The notes beneath the pieces were generated by a model. The model was not told the origin of the DNA, did not search any database, and saw only the letters and a program-made list of their open reading frames with translations. From the NCBI RefSeq assembly GCF_012641265.1, contig NZ_JABAHZ010000001.1, positions 1,373,446-1,437,445 on the forward strand: 64,000 nucleotides of DNA. The letters run 5' to 3'. Below are positions 1 through 8,203 of the stretch, piece after piece; within the stretch, counting starts at the first letter, position 1; every line of letters starts with the position of its first letter. This DNA is from Chitinophaga eiseniae (GTDB lineage: Bacteria; Bacteroidota; Bacteroidia; Chitinophagales; Chitinophagaceae). The position numbers and the translations under genes were made by a program.

Positions 1-137
1 CTGATCTCCGGTTCTACATTGACCCGGCTGTCAGGATGGATGCCATAATCTGTTACGTTTATCTCAACAGTATCCTGCTGGCCAAAACACGAGCTGTTAA
101 GGACCAGTAGTAAAAAAGATATCAATGTAACTCTCAT
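1..137 (-). CDS. Partial secreted protein, probably right-handed beta-helix (N-terminus only)
   Basis: Only the first 45 codons are present; the gene runs off the left edge of the window. It opens with a signal peptide (MRVTLISF, a Leu-rich core, then a CFGQ cleavage region). The mature start reads INVTDYGIHPDS. The 'DYG..PDS' pattern is typical of the N-terminus of pectate-lyase/polygalacturonase-like right-handed beta-helix proteins in Bacteroidota. It lies just downstream of the propeller/F5-8C lipoprotein on the same strand, about 25 bp away, so the two are probably co-transcribed. The reading frame and signal peptide are seen directly. The beta-helix assignment is inferred from a short motif and is uncertain. 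Confidence 0.5.
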   Translation of the reverse strand, partial: MRVTLISFLLLVLNSSCFGQQDTVEINVTDYGIHPDSRVNVEPEI

Positions 138-162
138 CTTGTTAATTATTAAAGATAAATCA

Positions 163-1776
163 TCAGAATGCACCGATCTCAGAAAAGTACAACACCTTGT
201 TAGTGCCGTGAATAGCGGTGACCACCAGTTTCAGGTAACGTGCATTCACTGCTGCAGGAAATGAAAGCCTTGTTTTGCTTTCATCCACAGGGCCTTCCGG
301 TATTTCGATGTTAGTATAAGTAGCCGCCGTTTGCCAGTTAACGTTATCCTCGCTCACCAATACCTGCATATCTTTGGGCTGGCCGCTGGAATAGTCGATA
401 TCAAATTTGCGATTCTTAAATGTAATACCATGCAACGATTTTGCCGATTTCGTATCGATGGTAATATGATGCGGAAAAGGCGCTTCCCCGTTTACCCCGG
501 CGGTAGACCAAAACGTATATGGATTATTGTCCAGTACATAAGCAGCACCTCCTTCCTCCGGCGCTGAAGGCCAGGGCTCCTGAGAGGAAAAGTCGATCAC
601 TTCCCAACCAGTCCGGTCATATTCTTTCATATCGAACACGATATGGTAATCATACCCGTGCCGGGCCTTGGTAACCAGATTTAACCCGGCTGTATAGAGC
701 TTGAACGACTGCCCCATGACATGCTGGTTATTGTTGGTTACATTCACAAACCAGTTGTACCACCAGGAGATTTGCGGAAAACCGAAATCCCTGGGGCTCC
801 AATCCTGTGTTGGCATACTATTGGCAAAAGAAATAAATGTTTTACCATCGGTATCATTGCCAATGCAAACATATTTTTTGAGGAATTTATTGTAACATAC
901 ATTGGCAATATTCACGTCCGGTATAATGATGGTTTCATGGCCACCAATGCCGGCTTCCACCCAGCTACCGTTGTAGAATTTCTTCCAATACCCCGGTGCA
1001 AGTTTATCACTGAGCCGGCACCTGGCCACACAAATATCCTGCTCCGTTCTGTGCCCCGAACTATCTGAATAGAAGCCTTTTTTATAATAGACATACGCAT
1101 ACCCATCGCCCGGAATGAAAAGATCAAGATCACCCGCACCGTAATATTTTTGCCCCGGCGGCGGTGGGATGGATTTGTCCTGCGTGATGATATCGCCCTG
1201 ATAGGTCCATGTTTGTCCATTGTCAACCGACGTAGCAAGCCCCATGCGCCGTTCCTTTGCTTCGGTTTCCCATTTTTTCATGTAGTTGTATTCACTGTAG
1301 GCAATGGAGTAGAATTTACCATCAGACGGATCTATCCAAAGTCCCATCAGCCAATAGTTACACCAGTCGTCGTTTCCTTCCGTAGTATAGTAAGGAAAGT
1401 TAGCTGCAGGTTTTGGCTGCTGCAACTGCTTCACGGCATTGTTGACATTAGCGCCTTTCCATAGCTCCCATAAATTATACTCGCCATCCCAACTAGCACA
1501 GTTTCCGCCGAGTATATAGAGCTGCCCCTGGTATCTGTCGATGCCCGCCATCTGATCAAACTTGTACGCATTTTCGTTTTTTACGGTATCCACTTTCCAG
1601 AGAATAGAATCATAGGTAGCACTGGAGCCTATCACACCTGCTGTGAGCGAGCGTTCTGTGAGCGAGCGTTTAGCAGTATTTTTCGGATCCGGGGCCACTG
1701 TTTCCTTTACCATTTCTTTGTTACACCCCATCCCTCCAATACTCAAAAGTATAATCAACAATAGTTTACGGTACAT
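163..1776 (-). CDS. Lipoprotein with beta-propeller-like region and C-terminal F5/8 type C (discoidin) domain
   Basis: This is a 537-residue surface or periplasmic lipoprotein; the N-terminus ends in a lipobox (GGMGC, Cys at about residue 18). Residues ~55-385 are rich in Trp, Gly and Asp. They contain an Asp-box-like SVDNGQTW and a GGHET segment, resembling DUF4185-type or sialidase/GH43-like propellers, but I see no decisive catalytic triad. Residues ~395-537 look like an F5/8 type C carbohydrate-binding domain: DNNPYTFWSTAG, HHITIDTK, then a C-terminal ARYLKLVV...FSEIGAF. It probably binds or cleaves a glycan. It follows the decayed strip downstream of PUL-A on the same strand. The lipobox and the discoidin domain are fairly secure; the enzymatic class is not. 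Confidence 0.6.
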   Translation of the reverse strand: MYRKLLLIILLSIGGMGCNKEMVKETVAPDPKNTAKRSLTERSLTAGVIGSSATYDSILWKVDTVKNENAYKFDQMAGIDRYQGQLYILGGNCASWDGEYNLWELWKGANVNNAVKQLQQPKPAANFPYYTTEGNDDWCNYWLMGLWIDPSDGKFYSIAYSEYNYMKKWETEAKERRMGLATSVDNGQTWTYQGDIITQDKSIPPPPGQKYYGAGDLDLFIPGDGYAYVYYKKGFYSDSSGHRTEQDICVARCRLSDKLAPGYWKKFYNGSWVEAGIGGHETIIIPDVNIANVCYNKFLKKYVCIGNDTDGKTFISFANSMPTQDWSPRDFGFPQISWWYNWFVNVTNNNQHVMGQSFKLYTAGLNLVTKARHGYDYHIVFDMKEYDRTGWEVIDFSSQEPWPSAPEEGGAAYVLDNNPYTFWSTAGVNGEAPFPHHITIDTKSAKSLHGITFKNRKFDIDYSSGQPKDMQVLVSEDNVNWQTAATYTNIEIPEGPVDESKTRLSFPAAVNARYLKLVVTAIHGTNKVLYFSEIGAF

Positions 1777-2234
1777 ATATGTATGTGTTTAAGGTGAGAT
1801 AATAAAAGGTTGTTATCCCCCGCGGCCAGCGCCGCAGGGGGGATAAGGTAGTGTTTGTTTTTATCGAATACGCGGCTTGTCCTTACGGGATAAGAGAATT
1901 TCCCGCTGAATGCGTCATTAAGTATCTTTATTGATTCCGCGACATCAGCATCAGAATAAGCGTCTGGGTCTTCATTCACAATATGTATAACTACAGGTAA
2001 TGTAACTAAAGTCAGAGGAGGCGCCAGTTGACCAGGGGCGGCCATGTAATGCCTTTGCAGGATAGCTTTGTTGGCAGCTTGCTCCCTTCCCCGGAAAATA
2101 GAATTCTTTCGCCATTCCTTTTGTAGTATCTCTGTACCACAAGGACGGACAAATACAGGCATCCCTTCCTGAGCATAAGTAATAAAAGGCAATAAAAGCA
2201 CCATCAAAAGCGATAGCTTATGTCTTTTTAGCAT
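1755..2234 (-). pseudogene. Truncated M43-like (pappalysin-type) metallopeptidase, N-terminal fragment
   Basis: The frame opens with a clear signal peptide (MLKRHKLSLLMVLLLPF...TYAQ) and a pro-region. It then has LPVVIHIVNEDPDAYSDAD and IKILNDAF, which match the start of the catalytic domain of secreted M43 peptidases. The family normally continues with HExxHxxGxxH zinc-binding and Met-turn motifs. None is present here: after about residue 120 the frame passes through a terminator hairpin and overlaps the next gene. The fragment therefore probably lost its catalytic part by deletion. I chose the start at 2234, because an upstream ATG at 2267 lies in a tandem repeat and gives no better signal peptide. 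An IS5-like remnant nearby suggests how the locus decayed. Confidence 0.6.
1805..1848 (-). terminator. Rho-independent terminator-like hairpin
   Basis: A GC-rich inverted repeat pairs TTATCCCCC and GCGGC with GCCGC and GGGGGGATAA around a CAGC loop. Read on the minus strand it is followed by CAACCTTTTATTAT. It sits inside the open frame at the 3' end of the truncated M43-like fragment. That shows the fragment now runs into what was an intergenic terminator. Confidence 0.6.
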
Positions 2235-2304
2235 AGGTATGATCGTTAAAAATATGGTCCAGGTCATAATAGGTATGATCGTTAAAAAATATGGTCCAGG
2301 TCAT
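2233..2304. repeat. Tandem duplication of a ~35-bp unit
   Basis: The unit beginning ATAGGTATGATCGTTAAAAA and ending GGTCCAGGTCAT occurs twice, at 2233-2267 and 2269-2304. The second copy has one extra A in its A-run. It covers the 5' end of the broken peptidase gene and abuts the transposase remnant. Confidence 0.85.
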
Positions 2305-2431
2305 AAAAGGAATCTGCCAAACTAATAAAACACCGATCGACTACATTCTTCCTATGCGACAGCTGATTTTTTTTATTCTTCGGAAAAAATCTGAAAAATG
2401 AAAGCGTTTTGAAGTAAAAAAGAATCAGTTT

Positions 2432-2639
2432 ACAACAATCCCGCCCGTTTTTTTTAAGATGGCAGCTCAGGATGGTCGTCAGCTTAGAAGATACAAGCGC
2501 AGATGGAAGATAGAACGTTTTTTTTACATGGCTCAATGCCTTCAAACGTGTAATCGCACGATATGACAGAGAAATAGAACGCTATCAAGCACTTATTCAT
2601 CTTGCTTTTGCTTTAATCCTGATGAGAAGAATTATATAG
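2432..2639 (+). pseudogene. IS5-family-like transposase, C-terminal remnant with frameshift
   Basis: On the plus strand a frame reads [21 protein letters not shown]. After a run of eight T at 2518-2525 the reading shifts by one base into [20 protein letters not shown], then ALIHLAFALILMRRII and a stop at 2637-2639. The [17 protein letters not shown] arrangement and the LAFALILLRR ending are typical of the C-terminus of IS5-group DDE transposases (the catalytic Glu region). Only this tail is present, with no start, no DDE N-terminal part and no terminal inverted repeats that I can see. It is a dead IS fragment in the decayed strip between PUL-A and the propeller lipoprotein. Confidence 0.72.
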
Positions 2640-2753
2640 TATTTATGAAATAACCTCTAGTAACAATGCATAAATTCTCATAGAGATTCATTTTTTTGGT
2701 GAAAAATCATGCACCGATTCGTCTTATCTGACCAGGGTTTCATGGGCAGTACG

Positions 2754-3986
2754 TTATATCCGCACGAAGGTTTTATTGCGATACATATAATAAAGTAAGA
2801 GCCAGAGAACGCCAAAAGTGCCAGCGGTCAGCAGAAAACCACCAAATTGCCCGAGATGTTTTGCCAGACCTGCGAACAAGGTATTACTGATGTCGCCAAA
2901 GGGGATGATACCCGGCGCTATGTAGGCTACAATAGCATTTGTGCCGATAATGATGAAGACAAATGCCCACCGCCGGAAGCCTAAAATGTCTATCACCCAA
3001 TAAAATAATGCAAGTAACAAGAGGCTCCAGCCTCCCGCCCACAAAACCATCGAGCTGGTCCAGATATGCTTGATGATTGGAAATTCAAAACTCCAAAGCC
3101 AGCCTGCCAACAGGCAGGCCAAACCTGATATAATTAACCAGAACACTTTGGGCAATTTAGGCCCCGGAGCGCGTAGCAAATGGCCCGCCAGAACGCCTAT
3201 CAGCGTCGTAGCGCCGAATCCTATGCTGCTGAGTATCCAGGTGTAATCATTACCGTCCCGAAAACGGCCTAACAGAGACTGATCAACCCACATTGCCAGA
3301 TTTCCCTCGGGCGAAAGCACCCCAATTCCATGGCCCGGCACCAGTACAAAACGCATCAGCCCCCAAAAAATCAGTAGTAAAATGCCTGCCAGCACAGCCT
3401 GTCCTTTTACCGGCAGCTCTACCAATGCAATTGCGGAAATCAGGTAGCCCGCCGCAATTGCCTGAAGGGTGTTGCTGTAAAGCAGCAGGTCGTCCATGCG
3501 GAAATGAAGCAGATTGCCTTGGGCAACCATGCCAAGCGCCCACAATAGCAGCACGCGATAAATGACTTTCAGGTAAATGCGGCGGCGACCATCCCCCTGC
3601 GCCAGCCGTTTCCCTATCGAAAACGGCATGGCGGCCCCCACGATAAACAAAAAGAGCGGCATGATCAGGTCCCAGGCAACAAAACCCTCCCACGGAACAT
3701 GATCGAATTGTTCTTCCAACCAGGATGGAAGCGGGTTGGCGAAAAGCTTGAAAAATTCATATACCATAGGGCCGCCGCCCGCAATCCAAAACATATCAAA
3801 ACCCCGTAGCGCATCTATTGAAACTATACGTTCTGCAGGCGCAACAGTATGGGACAAGCGCGTACCTTTCATTTGAGTGGATTCTTTCGTCATTAGTGAT
3901 TTGAATAAGTTGCTAAAAAAAGAAATATCTGATTTTTGGGGCCGTTGTTTCCCGGAAGCTGAACGAGACTGATCAGATATCGCCAT
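2754..3986 (-). CDS. DUF5009 / heparan-alpha-glucosaminide N-acetyltransferase-like membrane protein
   Basis: This is a 410-residue polytopic inner-membrane protein. After a ~50-residue soluble leader comes the family signature RIVSIDALRGFDMFWI, followed by about ten hydrophobic segments including LIMPLFLFIVGAAMPFSI. This is the Bacteroidota DUF5009/NagX group related to lysosomal HGSNAT, which moves an acetyl group across the membrane onto glucosamine ends of glycans. The start lies 1 bp beyond the stop of the GH20 gene, so the two are tightly coupled. A GH20 exo-hexosaminidase followed by this acyltransferase suggests that terminal hexosamines are acetylated and then released. The family is clear; acetyltransferase activity is inferred. 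Confidence 0.8.
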   Translation of the reverse strand: MAISDQSRSASGKQRPQKSDISFFSNLFKSLMTKESTQMKGTRLSHTVAPAERIVSIDALRGFDMFWIAGGGPMVYEFFKLFANPLPSWLEEQFDHVPWEGFVAWDLIMPLFLFIVGAAMPFSIGKRLAQGDGRRRIYLKVIYRVLLLWALGMVAQGNLLHFRMDDLLLYSNTLQAIAAGYLISAIALVELPVKGQAVLAGILLLIFWGLMRFVLVPGHGIGVLSPEGNLAMWVDQSLLGRFRDGNDYTWILSSIGFGATTLIGVLAGHLLRAPGPKLPKVFWLIISGLACLLAGWLWSFEFPIIKHIWTSSMVLWAGGWSLLLLALFYWVIDILGFRRWAFVFIIIGTNAIVAYIAPGIIPFGDISNTLFAGLAKHLGQFGGFLLTAGTFGVLWLLLYYMYRNKTFVRI

Positions 3987-3987
3987 A

Positions 3988-5571
3988 TTAGTTCACGTCC
4001 CATTTTACGTTCCATCTGGCAGAAAAATATTCCAGTGCTTTGCAAAAATTGCCAAAATTTTTGTTGGCAACCAATGTCCAGCCATCTTCCGCATAAGCGG
4101 CCAGTCTTGGGTACACCTGCTTATTCATACTGGCTTCATCGGGTATCCATTCGCCCCACATCTGGCAGCCAGTGCCGAGTATTTTTGCATGATATTTTGG
4201 ATCCAGCCCTTTGGGGATAGGATCAAAGCCATAGGCTTTTTCCAGGGAAATGTCTTTGTAGGAATAATCAAGGTAGGTAAACTCACTGAAGGAGTTCACC
4301 ACATCGTAACCTCTTGAAACAGCCTGGTCAATGATTTTAAGGTCGCCTGTCCAGAACTGTATAATAGTGCCGGGCGCTAATTTTTCTCTGTTGGAAACCT
4401 TGCCGGCATCAACATCCTCCAGCATGCTGTTCATGATTTCATTCCATCCGGCCATCCTGCGGTATTTGCCAGCCAGGAAGTTGGATATCCCGTTGGTGAA
4501 CGCAATCTGGAGGTCTCCAGGAGACACAATGTGATGTTCTTTCATGTAAGCCTGTACGCCGGCATCTGCCTTCCACTGGTCAAACTTCACTTCATCCCCA
4601 CCTATGTGTATTACTTTAGAAGGAAATAGGTTGATCACTTCCTCTAAAACATCATGCAAAAAGGCAATTACCTTTGGATCTGCTACGTTGTATACATCGT
4701 ATTGTATGCCAAATTTGCATGGTACCCGGATTTTTTTTTGCGATGTTCCGAGCCAGGGATAGGAAGCAATGGCTGCAGCGCTATGCCCTGGCATTTCTAT
4801 TTCCGGGATAACAGTGATATGTCTTTCAGCAGCGTAATTGATGATTTCTTTGATGGCTGCCTGCGTATAGAAGCCCCCATGAGGCTTACTGTCATAGGTA
4901 TTGCCGTCAGCATCCCCGCCAATTTGCGTAGAGTCGCGGTGGCTGCCGATGGCAGTGAGCTGCGGATATTTGAGTATCTCAATGCGCCAGCCCTGGTCGT
5001 CGGTAAGGTGCCAGTGAAAAGTGTTCATCTTGAGCAAGGCCATTTCATCCAGCAGACGCTTCACGACTGTGCTGCCTTTGAAGTATCTGCCTTCGTCGAG
5101 CATGAAGGCTCTCCACGAAAAGCGAGGCTTATCTTTGATACTGACCGCATTTAACGTATATGTGTTACCATTACCATGAATGAGTTGGCGCAAGGATTGA
5201 ATGCCGTAAAAAATGCCAGTTGAAGCAGGGGCAGTGATAGAGATATTATCCGGATTTACTTTCAACAGGTAGCCCTCCTCTCCGAGTTCTTTTTTCAATT
5301 TTTCATCGACAATCAGCCGAATAGAGTTGTTTTTCGAAGATGTTTTCAATTGGATGTTCAGGCCAGATGCTTCCTGTATTGCCTGTTGCAATTGACGCGC
5401 TTCCACAATATTGTTGCCGGCGTTTATGACTGTGGCGCTGGTCAGTTGGAACACGCCGGTGCCGGTTTTTACTTCAGCTGGCTGAGGTATAATGTTGATC
5501 GCGTGAAGAGGAATACTGATAATCAGTAGCATGCACCCATATACCCCAAAGGCAAATAATTGTTTCATCAA
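3988..5571 (-). CDS. GH20 beta-N-acetylhexosaminidase
   Basis: This 527-residue exported enzyme removes terminal beta-linked GlcNAc or GalNAc from glycans. It has a signal peptide (to about residue 24) and a GH20b alpha/beta domain (residues ~25-145). The GH20 barrel begins at FSWRAFMLDEGRYF, followed by NTFHWHLTDDQGWRIEI and a VIPEIEMPGH segment. The catalytic Asp-Glu pair of HIGGDEVKFDQW falls at D326-E327. The C-terminal GCQMWGEW segment is also typical. All the residues needed for substrate-assisted catalysis are present and the length is normal. It sits in PUL-A, downstream of the SusCD genes and upstream of the DUF5009 gene. Confidence 0.92.
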   Translation of the reverse strand: MMKQLFAFGVYGCMLLIISIPLHAINIIPQPAEVKTGTGVFQLTSATVINAGNNIVEARQLQQAIQEASGLNIQLKTSSKNNSIRLIVDEKLKKELGEEGYLLKVNPDNISITAPASTGIFYGIQSLRQLIHGNGNTYTLNAVSIKDKPRFSWRAFMLDEGRYFKGSTVVKRLLDEMALLKMNTFHWHLTDDQGWRIEILKYPQLTAIGSHRDSTQIGGDADGNTYDSKPHGGFYTQAAIKEIINYAAERHITVIPEIEMPGHSAAAIASYPWLGTSQKKIRVPCKFGIQYDVYNVADPKVIAFLHDVLEEVINLFPSKVIHIGGDEVKFDQWKADAGVQAYMKEHHIVSPGDLQIAFTNGISNFLAGKYRRMAGWNEIMNSMLEDVDAGKVSNREKLAPGTIIQFWTGDLKIIDQAVSRGYDVVNSFSEFTYLDYSYKDISLEKAYGFDPIPKGLDPKYHAKILGTGCQMWGEWIPDEASMNKQVYPRLAAYAEDGWTLVANKNFGNFCKALEYFSARWNVKWDVN

Positions 5572-5626
5572 ATATTTTTTTTTGTTTATTGAATATTGCT
5601 AAGACTGTGGCAAAATGAATGCTCGT

Positions 5627-6349
5627 TTATTTGCCGGCCGTTTTTATTGCATATATTTTAGAATAGTTATAGTAATTCTGCGGATTGATACTGCTTGTGG
5701 CAGTGCTGCTGCCTGCCCTTATGTAATAAGTGGTATTGGGAGCTAACCCTGTGAATACTACAGTAATAGTCGTATCTCCATTTACAGGCTGTATTTTCCG
5801 GTACCGGGTGTCTCCCTTATTCACCCCCCGGAATTCCTGAACATCCACAACTGAAGCGGTATTTAAAAATGCTCCCCCCTGAGCAATTTGTTGAGCGGCG
5901 TCATTGCTCTTGATACTATAAGTAAAAGTTGCGGAGGTGTCGGTTATATTACCCGTCTTCAACGTCACATAAATCCAGGGGCGTACTTTGAGATCCAGTT
6001 TCGTATCTCCATTCACAGTCGCAATAATAGTATCTGCATAGAATGGTCCTGATGGCGCCACCTTATAAGTTCCGGAGAAAATACTTGCATTTTTATATGT
6101 TCCGTTGGTAAGAAAGTTGCTTCCAATAGCACCAGATGCTGTTGAACTGTAGTTCATCTGAAACAAATTAAGTATGCCTCCCTGTCCTATACTGCTCGCC
6201 ATAGGAACGGTGTCGTTCGTTCTGCTGTCTATTATTGCGCCAGACAGGGATGCCCGGGGAGGCTCATAGTTATCCAGCTTATTACTACAACCGCTCTGTA
6301 TACATGCGGCAAGGAATATCAGGTAAAAAAGGATTTTATTTTGGTTCAT
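5627..6349 (-). CDS. DUF3823-like SusD-associated lipoprotein
   Basis: A lipoprotein of about 240 residues with the lipobox CIQSGCS and then LDNYEPPRASLSGAIIDS. That opening is characteristic of DUF3823 proteins encoded after susD. The N-terminal part resembles a carboxypeptidase-regulatory-like beta-sandwich. The C-terminal part (residues ~130-225) has a fibronectin-type pattern, ending FTGLAPNTTYYIRAGSST. I prefer the ATG at 6349 over one eight codons upstream, because it gives a standard signal peptide and avoids overlap with susD. It is probably an outer-membrane accessory glycan-binding protein of PUL-A. Family placement is fairly sure; the ligand is unknown. Confidence 0.75.
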   Translation of the reverse strand: MNQNKILFYLIFLAACIQSGCSNKLDNYEPPRASLSGAIIDSRTNDTVPMASSIGQGGILNLFQMNYSSTASGAIGSNFLTNGTYKNASIFSGTYKVAPSGPFYADTIIATVNGDTKLDLKVRPWIYVTLKTGNITDTSATFTYSIKSNDAAQQIAQGGAFLNTASVVDVQEFRGVNKGDTRYRKIQPVNGDTTITVVFTGLAPNTTYYIRAGSSTATSSINPQNYYNYSKIYAIKTAGK

Positions 6350-6369
6350 ATTTTTAAATTTTAAGACAC

Positions 6370-8169
6370 TCAATAACCTGGATTTTGCGCCAGGTAGCTA
6401 TTTGCTCCACTGACGTCAATTTGCTCATAGTACAGCCGTGGTGGAAAAGTACGACCGGGTTTAACAGGTATGGGAGCAATGGTGAACGTGTATTGCATTT
6501 GTGCCGGATTGGTATTTGCTTTCCAGTTTAACCAGGGAAAGAGTGCGTGGAATGTGGTGGCATTTAACACCTGGTCTGCAATATGCCATCTCCGTAAATC
6601 CCAGTAACGATGGTTCTCAAAAGCCAGCTCCACCCGCCGTTCATGTCTCACCTGACTGAGGCCAACCATTGATAGTAACTTTATTCCGGCCCTGGCTCTT
6701 ATCTGGTTAATAGCGGATAAAGCATCACCTGGTTTTCCCAGCTCCACAGCCGCTTCCGCAAAATTCAGCAACACTTCACCATACCTGAATACGAGCCACG
6801 GCTGGTGTGACTGTCCATCATTTGGCGTAAAGTTCGCATCTTCTATCAGGTATTTCTTCTGATAGAAACCAGATTTTGTTGGATCTGCTGTTGTAGTAGG
6901 TCCGTCTTTCCCTGTGAATGCAATTGTATATGGAGCAGTACCATAAGTTTTGGTCAGATCCTCGTTAATGAGTGTGTCAGTTCCGTTCACAATTCCTCTT
7001 CTTAACTCAATATATCCACCCTGAGGGTCTTTATTGGCATGCCACTCAGCACCAGGATACTGAATGGATGCGAAAAAACGCGGATCCTTTCCTTTAAACA
7101 GATCGGCCGGATTGTTATACCTGATCGGGTTGCCTCTGTCGTCTACTATTTTTAGTTTACCCGGTGTGCCATCTGTATATTCGAACTCTTCAACCAGCTC
7201 AATCACAGGATTCACAGAGTTGCCATAGTCAACCCTAAAGCTTTGAGGGGAATTATAGTAGTCGAAACTATGTCCTCTGTTTGGTAATGAATAGGCTTCA
7301 GCCAGAATGGCTTCCGGATTGGTGGCAGCATCCCGGCCATTGAACAATAATTGAAAATTTTTGGCCGGATCGCTGCTGCCCTGAAATAACTTAAATTTGT
7401 CAGATGTAATAATAGCCCTGGCTGCTTCATACGCTTTTTGCCAATATGTGTTTGCCATAGATGAGGGGATACCTACCAGACCATTCAGCTGCACATGCCC
7501 ATATTTGGCTTCTGAGGCGGCATATAACATTGCTCTGCATTTCAACGCAAGGGCGGCAGCGTTAGTGACTCTGAGTGGTCCGCCAGCCTGTAATCCATTA
7601 CTGCCAATAATATCATCTAACTCACTGGCAACAAAATCATAAATCTGTTGCGCTGTACTTCTTGGTATTTTCAGATTGTCAGCGGTGGTCAGTACTTTGG
7701 TAACCAATGGTACGCCTCCATAGCGTTTAACCAATCCGAAATACGTGAGCGCGCGGAGGAACCGTACTTCCTGCAAATATTGATTGCGGTCAGCGGCTCC
7801 CAGATTTGTGGCATTAACGATTTTGGCAATAAAGTCGTTTTGCCGGCGTATAAGATCATACGGCCACCAATTCCCAAATTGTCCATTAGGTATCACGCCA
7901 ATGATTGACGGATCCGACCAGGCATAAGACTGAACGGCTTCGTCTGTCCAAACACTCATATAGTTGCTTCCCTGCCCGTAGGTAAAATCTTCGTATCCGG
8001 CGCCGGAGAGATCGTTATAGAGCGCCGCAACAAGGGCCTGCACAGCAGCAGAAGAAGCATAAGCCTGGTTGTCCGCTATCAGGTCCTGAGGCTGAAGCCT
8101 CACAAAGTCTTTGTTACAGGCCAAAAGTATGGTCATCCAAATCAGGCATAATATATATGTACGTTTCAT
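6370..8169 (-). CDS. SusD/RagB-family outer-membrane lipoprotein (PUL-A)
   Basis: This glycan-binding lipoprotein caps the SusC transporter. It starts MKRTYILCLIWM with lipobox LLACN and a DFVRLQPQDLIADNQAY segment typical of mature SusD. TPR-like helices include LQEVRFLRALTYFGLVKRYGG. The C-terminal SusD region carries EVLLNFAEAAVELG, INQIRARAGI and VRHERRVELAFENHRYWDLRRW. Length (about 600 residues) is normal. I chose the ATG at 8169 because the longer form has 16 extra residues before the signal peptide. It lies immediately downstream of susC, and its end is 20 bp from the DUF3823 start. Confidence 0.93.
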   Translation of the reverse strand: MKRTYILCLIWMTILLACNKDFVRLQPQDLIADNQAYASSAAVQALVAALYNDLSGAGYEDFTYGQGSNYMSVWTDEAVQSYAWSDPSIIGVIPNGQFGNWWPYDLIRRQNDFIAKIVNATNLGAADRNQYLQEVRFLRALTYFGLVKRYGGVPLVTKVLTTADNLKIPRSTAQQIYDFVASELDDIIGSNGLQAGGPLRVTNAAALALKCRAMLYAASEAKYGHVQLNGLVGIPSSMANTYWQKAYEAARAIITSDKFKLFQGSSDPAKNFQLLFNGRDAATNPEAILAEAYSLPNRGHSFDYYNSPQSFRVDYGNSVNPVIELVEEFEYTDGTPGKLKIVDDRGNPIRYNNPADLFKGKDPRFFASIQYPGAEWHANKDPQGGYIELRRGIVNGTDTLINEDLTKTYGTAPYTIAFTGKDGPTTTADPTKSGFYQKKYLIEDANFTPNDGQSHQPWLVFRYGEVLLNFAEAAVELGKPGDALSAINQIRARAGIKLLSMVGLSQVRHERRVELAFENHRYWDLRRWHIADQVLNATTFHALFPWLNWKANTNPAQMQYTFTIAPIPVKPGRTFPPRLYYEQIDVSGANSYLAQNPGY

Positions 8170-8203
8170 GACTTTACTGAATATAAAATGAAGGATTTTA
8201 AAC

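Noticed and set aside
2282..2545. Minus-strand frame of 87 codons
   Set aside because: It overlaps the IS5-like transposase tail on the opposite strand, has a low-complexity Phe/Lys-rich product and no recognisable motif.
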